Assembly (NCBI GenBank): GCA_029379385.1
Contig: CM055613.1
Coordinates: 22,913,652 to 22,977,651, forward strand
DNA: 64,000 nucleotides
From: Quillaja saponaria
Taxonomy: Eukaryota > Streptophyta > Magnoliopsida > Fabales > Quillajaceae
Direction of reading: 5' to 3'
In this document: positions 60,086 through 64,000 of the stretch, in pieces
Numbering within the stretch: position 1 is the stretch's first letter
Layout: each line of letters begins with the position of its first letter
The notes under the pieces: generated by a model
The model's database searches: none
The model's input: the letters and a program-made list of their open reading frames with translations, nothing else
Told to the model about the DNA's origin: nothing
Translations under genes and position numbers: made by a program

Positions 60086-61559
60086 GGTAGAATCAAGGTC
60101 ATCTGACCACAACTCACTATTAGGCACATTTGGTGATAGGGCTTCAATCAATAAGCCAATAAGATATGCACACCTAGATCCTCCTCATACAAACCCTGCA
60201 AATAGACTACTGATTAAGATTTGAAACAAAGAGTATGTTTGTTTTACTAATTTTTATTATTTATTCTTATATACATATGCACGTATTATATATATATCAT
60301 TGTTGTAACTTCAAATTTTATTGTTGTTGTATATTTAAAGGGAATTTGACAATAACGCACATGCCTGGACCAATCAAAGTGTGGTATAAAAATCCTCAAT
60401 TTACAGTAGACTTGTGTTTCAATCCAGTTTATGGTAATTATTAAGTTTTATTTATTGAAGTATGGTAAGTATATTTTACTATTATCAATCGAACATTTTT
60501 GCTAATTTGTTGTGAAATTGTAGACTCACTACAGGTTTGAGACAGAACAAAAGGAGAAATTGGACAGAGTTATGTTTAACACAATTACAGGTAGACGATA
60601 CAGGGACCTTCTAAAGGATGCATGGTTAAAGGCAATAAAGATGTGCAACATAAATGACATTACTAAGTGTGGAAGTTAGATGCCAGATTGGATGATGGAA
60701 CGAATTGGCAACCTCTACTTGAGATTTGGGCCAGGGATGCATATATGAAACGTTGCTAAAGCAAGATTAGAAAACCAAGCATTAGGAGATAAATCATCTA
60801 TTAGGTATACCAGAGGATCAATCACGGTGTTTAACATAAAGAAAAATGGTATAAATATAATTTAAGTATTAAAATGTTACATTTTACTATTTTGTAGTGT
60901 TTTACATGATGCTAAGTTGGCTTTCATCAAATTATTTTGTAGAAAAAGGCATCTCAAGTGGAACTGTCTCATCTAGAAATTTGTAATCGCATCCATAAAA
61001 GAAAGAAGACCAAAGAGTTTGTCAATCCAAAAGGCGAAAAAATTTTCAGTTATTTTAAATATTCACTAACATATCTATATTACTAAAAGGTGTTGTTATA
61101 TTGAATTAAGAAGTGATGTACCTATGGATTTGCAGGAAGATTGTGAACGTCATATTATTATGAAATATGGAAAAGATTCTACAAGTCATCCACCGTTTGA
61201 TGAGAAGATTTGGCTCCATGTGTTTAAGGGAGTAAAAAAAGGAGGAAAAGTTTATGGGTATTTAACGGCTGTTGCTGAAAGGATTATGTTTGGAGATATG
61301 ATCAGTTTATCTTGATCTTCATTTAGATCTACTGCCACATCCCAACCTATTGTTGAAACAAATGAGTGCATTCAAAGCTTAAAGAAAGAATTAGTAACCC
61401 AAAAAAGGAACAACTGAGAAAATCAGAAAGGACAATGAGCGAGTGAAAGAGCTGATGAAACTAATGATGGAGCAACTAGGTTTAAACAATACTGGATTGC
61501 TAGAAAAACTTGATGTAAGTAAGTAACTATGACTATTTAAATGCAGAGTTTTCATTTCG

Positions 61560-63182
61560 TAGTTTACATGTCTTTATATCTTAGGTGTGTATAGTGTTAT
61601 TTGCCTGCTCTATTTAGGATCAAACATTAACACTATGTATGTTATGATAAAAATGGAATTATAGTATGCCATCATTGGTAAGGAACTTCATGCTTAGAGT
61701 CTATTGCTTTCTGGTCATTACTTTGGTTGATACCGTATTTACTACATGGACTAATTCTATTTGCATAAAGACTTGGCTGTGTTGTACAGGACACATTTGT
61801 TAGTTGGTTTGAATATTTGTGGTATTGTATTATACTTCAATTTTTCTATTAGCTGGGACTTATGACCATTTCAAGTGTAAAGAGTTTGTTTAATATTTGT
61901 CAAACCTTGAACTATTTCTGAATTTGCAAGTAACATTGAGTTCCAACAGTCAGTTGAGCTTTTATTTATTCAAGTATGAAAATAAACATTTTGATGATCA
62001 AGTTGTGCAAAATCATTTAGGACAAGTATTACATTACATGAAAACAAGAATTGTGATTGAATTGTGGTTCTACATCTGTATTGTTGAAATCTTTTGCACA
62101 TTTATTCTTCCTTCATACTAAAGGTTAGGTTTGGAATATGAAAATGGTTCATCACCACCATCCCCTAATGGCATGGATTAGACAAGAAAAAGCATTGTTT
62201 GTTATAAGCTATGTTATGCCCATGCACTCACTTTCTGTTAGAAATTTATGAATCAATGTGTGAATGTTGAAACATCAATTATTTTCAAATCCATTTTTCA
62301 ACTTTGTTGTATCCAACTTTTTAAGTGAAAAAGCAAATGCTAATCCAACTTTAAGTTAGGCTTGAGCAAAATGCATCTTTTTTATGACTCATTGTTTTTC
62401 TTTTTTCTTTTTCTTTCTTGTGTTTGTCATCCTTTTTGGCTTTAGTTACTTATTGGGTTTTGTTCATTATTCTATTGGTGTTAACAAAATAAAGTCTTGT
62501 GTTAAGTTAAAGTTGTAGAGAGGAGAGCACAATCAATGAGAAGCTGTCATACATTTTCTTCATTAAGAATTTTTTTTCATTGTGGATTTGTTGAGTTGCT
62601 TGAATATTTGAGATGCTAATTATTTCTTTTACATCTTTGCTAAAGTCTAAAACTAGGAAAGGGTAGTAATGTATCATTTGATTCAATTTTGTTTAAAATA
62701 TATTATTTTTAAGTACAAAGTATGAAATTTTGCTCTCTTAATATCATGTAGAAAGGTTGATTTTTTTTCCTTGTATTAGGTTAAGGGATTGGCTGAAAAA
62801 TGAATGAAAGGTAAACATGATATCTCATCAATCATTATGGTTGAATTCTTTTTGAATTTCTGAAAATGAAGATTGACTTTCACTTGGTCAATTGGTTGCA
62901 ATAGTTGCATTTTAGAAACTTGGGTGTTGATGTTAAAATTTTAATATCTAAAATGGCAATGGTAAGTTTAAGACTTGTGATATTTTCTCAACTACTATAG
63001 TCTAACCAAGAAAGATGTTTGTGTTTACATTGTCCTCTCCTTTCTTTATTTTAGGAGCATTCTTATATTTACTTAGTCGTTTTGAGGACTTGGCATGGTT
63101 ATCATAATGTTAACTAGATATATTTTTATATTCTCTTCTTTCATTATATGTTAATATTAGCCTCTTTTTTTAATTTAAACAG
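61560..63182 (+). other. Long presumed intron of the TNPA-like gene
   Basis: 1.6 kb, AT-rich, non-coding, between the coiled-coil exon and the acidic last exon, ending AAACAG. Nothing else recognised. Confidence 0.5.
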
Positions 63183-63308
63183 GGAGATGTAGATGGCTCT
63201 TTTATTGACATGGATGGCGATGGAGATGGTGATGAAGATCTTGATGCTGAAGCTGAGAATGATGATGCTTTTCATAATTACGAGGATGATTTTCACGATG
63301 ACATATAG

Positions 63309-63500
63309 CTAGCTAGCTAGTTTTATTTAGTTTTAATTTCATTACACTTATGTTTGAACTTTATATTTATGAATTATGCGATTTTGTACGTTTTATTTTG
63401 TTACTCAATATTGAAAAATATTTATTTTATCGATAAAATTTGAATTGTTTTGGTTGATTTATATTTAATTACAGGTTTGTTCAACTTAAAAAAAATTAAT
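63309..63500. other. CACTA 3' untranslated region
   Basis: AT-rich after the last stop codon; GCTAGCTAGCTAG directly follows the stop. No gene. Confidence 0.5.
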
Positions 63501-63504
63501 AAAT

Positions 63505-63960
63505 TGCTTGGAATTACCTACAAACCAGAGTTTGTGGGTTATTTCACAAAAGCATATTGTGGGTTTTTACCTACGAACCTAGTTTATAGGTAATACCAAC
63601 GGACCATTACCTATAAACCAGGTGACATCTACAAACTAAGTTTGTGGGAAATGGTACAAAGTATTACCTACAAACATGGTTGGTAGGTATTACATACAAA
63701 CATGGTTAGTAGGTATTACCGACACATAAGGTCTATTGGTATTACTTATAAACCTAGGTTTGTGGGTTTTTTAATTTCACCAACAAACTTAACAGGTCTA
63801 AAACATGCTTTACCCATTAACCGTTACCTACAAACAATTTGTCAGTATTTCCGAAAAACTTTCTTGGTTTGTAGGTAATACCCACAGACAATTTACCCAC
63901 TTACCTTCCTATAAACTCTTTTTTCCACAAACCTGGTTTGTAGAGCTTGAGAAGTTACTT
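63505..63960. repeat. CACTA subterminal repeat array
   Basis: At least a dozen copies of ACCTACAAAC-type motifs in both orientations (ATTACCTACAAACCAG, GGTTGGTAGGTATTAC, GGTTTGTAGGTAATACCC), many as head-to-head pairs such as TACCTACAAACATGG next to GTTGGTAGGTATTAC. TNPA-type proteins bind such short motifs near En/Spm ends. Confidence 0.85.
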
Positions 63961-64000
63961 CAAATGTTTTCAATATTGATTTAAAGAGAAATAATGAAAA

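Larger units (their letters stand above)
59549..63308 (+). pseudogene. CACTA TNPA-like gene (plant transposase Ptta/En/Spm type), broken
   Basis: A candidate ATG at 59549 starts MVQSTLVSGSSAFHVPPSTN, then stops inside a tandem repeat. Likely later exons: 60341-60433 (MPGPIKVWYKNPQFTVDL), 60528-60855 (THYRFETEQKEKLDRVMFNT, then YRDLLKDAWLKAIKMCN, and SIRYTRGSITVF), 60943-61050 (KASQVELSHLEICNRIHKRK), 61135-61315 (EKIWLHVFKGVKKGGKVYGY), and 61340-61515 (coiled-coil RKDNERVKELMKLMMEQLGL). The last is 63183-63308, an acidic end DMDGDGDGDEDLDAE..DDI with TAG. This is the exon text of PF03004-type proteins that bind subterminal repeats. Stops (after KCGS, after GMHI) and frameshifts disable it. Exon borders are partly inferred. 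Confidence 0.75.
58720..63960 (+). mobile_element. Right part of a CACTA (En/Spm) transposon
   Basis: In order: C-terminal part of a TNP2-type transposase, a TNPA-like second gene, and a subterminal motif array. The left half (TNP2 catalytic region and left terminus) is absent. The right terminus, expected to end ..TAGTG, is not reached before 64000. Confidence 0.8.

Noticed and set aside
1..64000. Search for tRNA, rRNA, riboswitch, bacterial-type operons or a new defence-like gene cluster
   Set aside because: None was seen. Apart from the AGD-type gene end and the STN7 fragment, all coding text belongs to known transposon families in decay.

Overview
This is plant nuclear DNA, most likely from a eudicot; the species cannot be fixed from the sequence. 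It is AT-rich, carries spliceosomal introns with GT..AG borders, and is dominated by plant-type transposable elements: Ty1/copia, Ty3/gypsy Athila-like and chromovirus-like, hAT and CACTA. The only likely functional host gene is the last two exons of a BAR-PH-ArfGAP-ankyrin (AGD1-4 type) gene at 88-848. Every transposon coding region I could read is broken by stops, frameshifts or deletions.

Layout. 1-1260: 3' end of the AGD-type gene and its probable 3' UTR. 1260-2426: AT-rich spacer with a TA microsatellite and a probable tRNA-derived SINE. 2427-24837: one decayed Ty1/copia element with 1.8 kb LTRs, inflated by two nested insertions. A gag-only LTR element (4631-10300, target duplication ACCAA) sits in its leader, and an Athila-like Ty3 element (16660-24576, target duplication GAGGC) sits in its 3' LTR. 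24838-44082: flanking AT-rich DNA with a Sirevirus-type reverse transcriptase relic, all present twice because a block running from the 3' part of the Athila to the Sirevirus relic was tandemly duplicated, with the junction near 26850. A minus-strand, nearly non-coding LTR element (32583-42256) then inserted in the second copy only; the first copy keeps the empty site. 44083-about 47640: inverted 3' end of a third Athila-like element, inserted in the second Sirevirus relic. About 47690-48960: LTR-like debris.

49218-53301 is a structurally complete hAT transposon with 8-bp target duplication GGTAGATT, terminal inverted repeats and a four-exon minus-strand transposase disabled by stops. 53793-about 55560 looks like a decayed solo LTR. 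55880-58350 holds two direct copies of a GAGCTC-rich repeat flanking a 5' fragment of a chloroplast STN7-type kinase gene (pseudogene, minus strand). 58720-64000 is the right part of a CACTA (En/Spm) element: the C-terminal region of its TNP2-type transposase, a broken TNPA-like second gene, and an array of ACCTACAAAC motifs in both orientations matching a CACTA subterminal region. The element's terminus lies beyond the window.

The elements do not work together. Their value is the order of events they record: older flank with the Sirevirus relic, copia insertion, gag-only and Athila insertions into the copia, tandem duplication, then the minus-strand LTR element and the inverted Athila in copy B. 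I found no previously undescribed functional system; the most unusual items are the gag-only element with its coding minisatellite, the duplicated env-position ORF, and the captured STN7 fragment.
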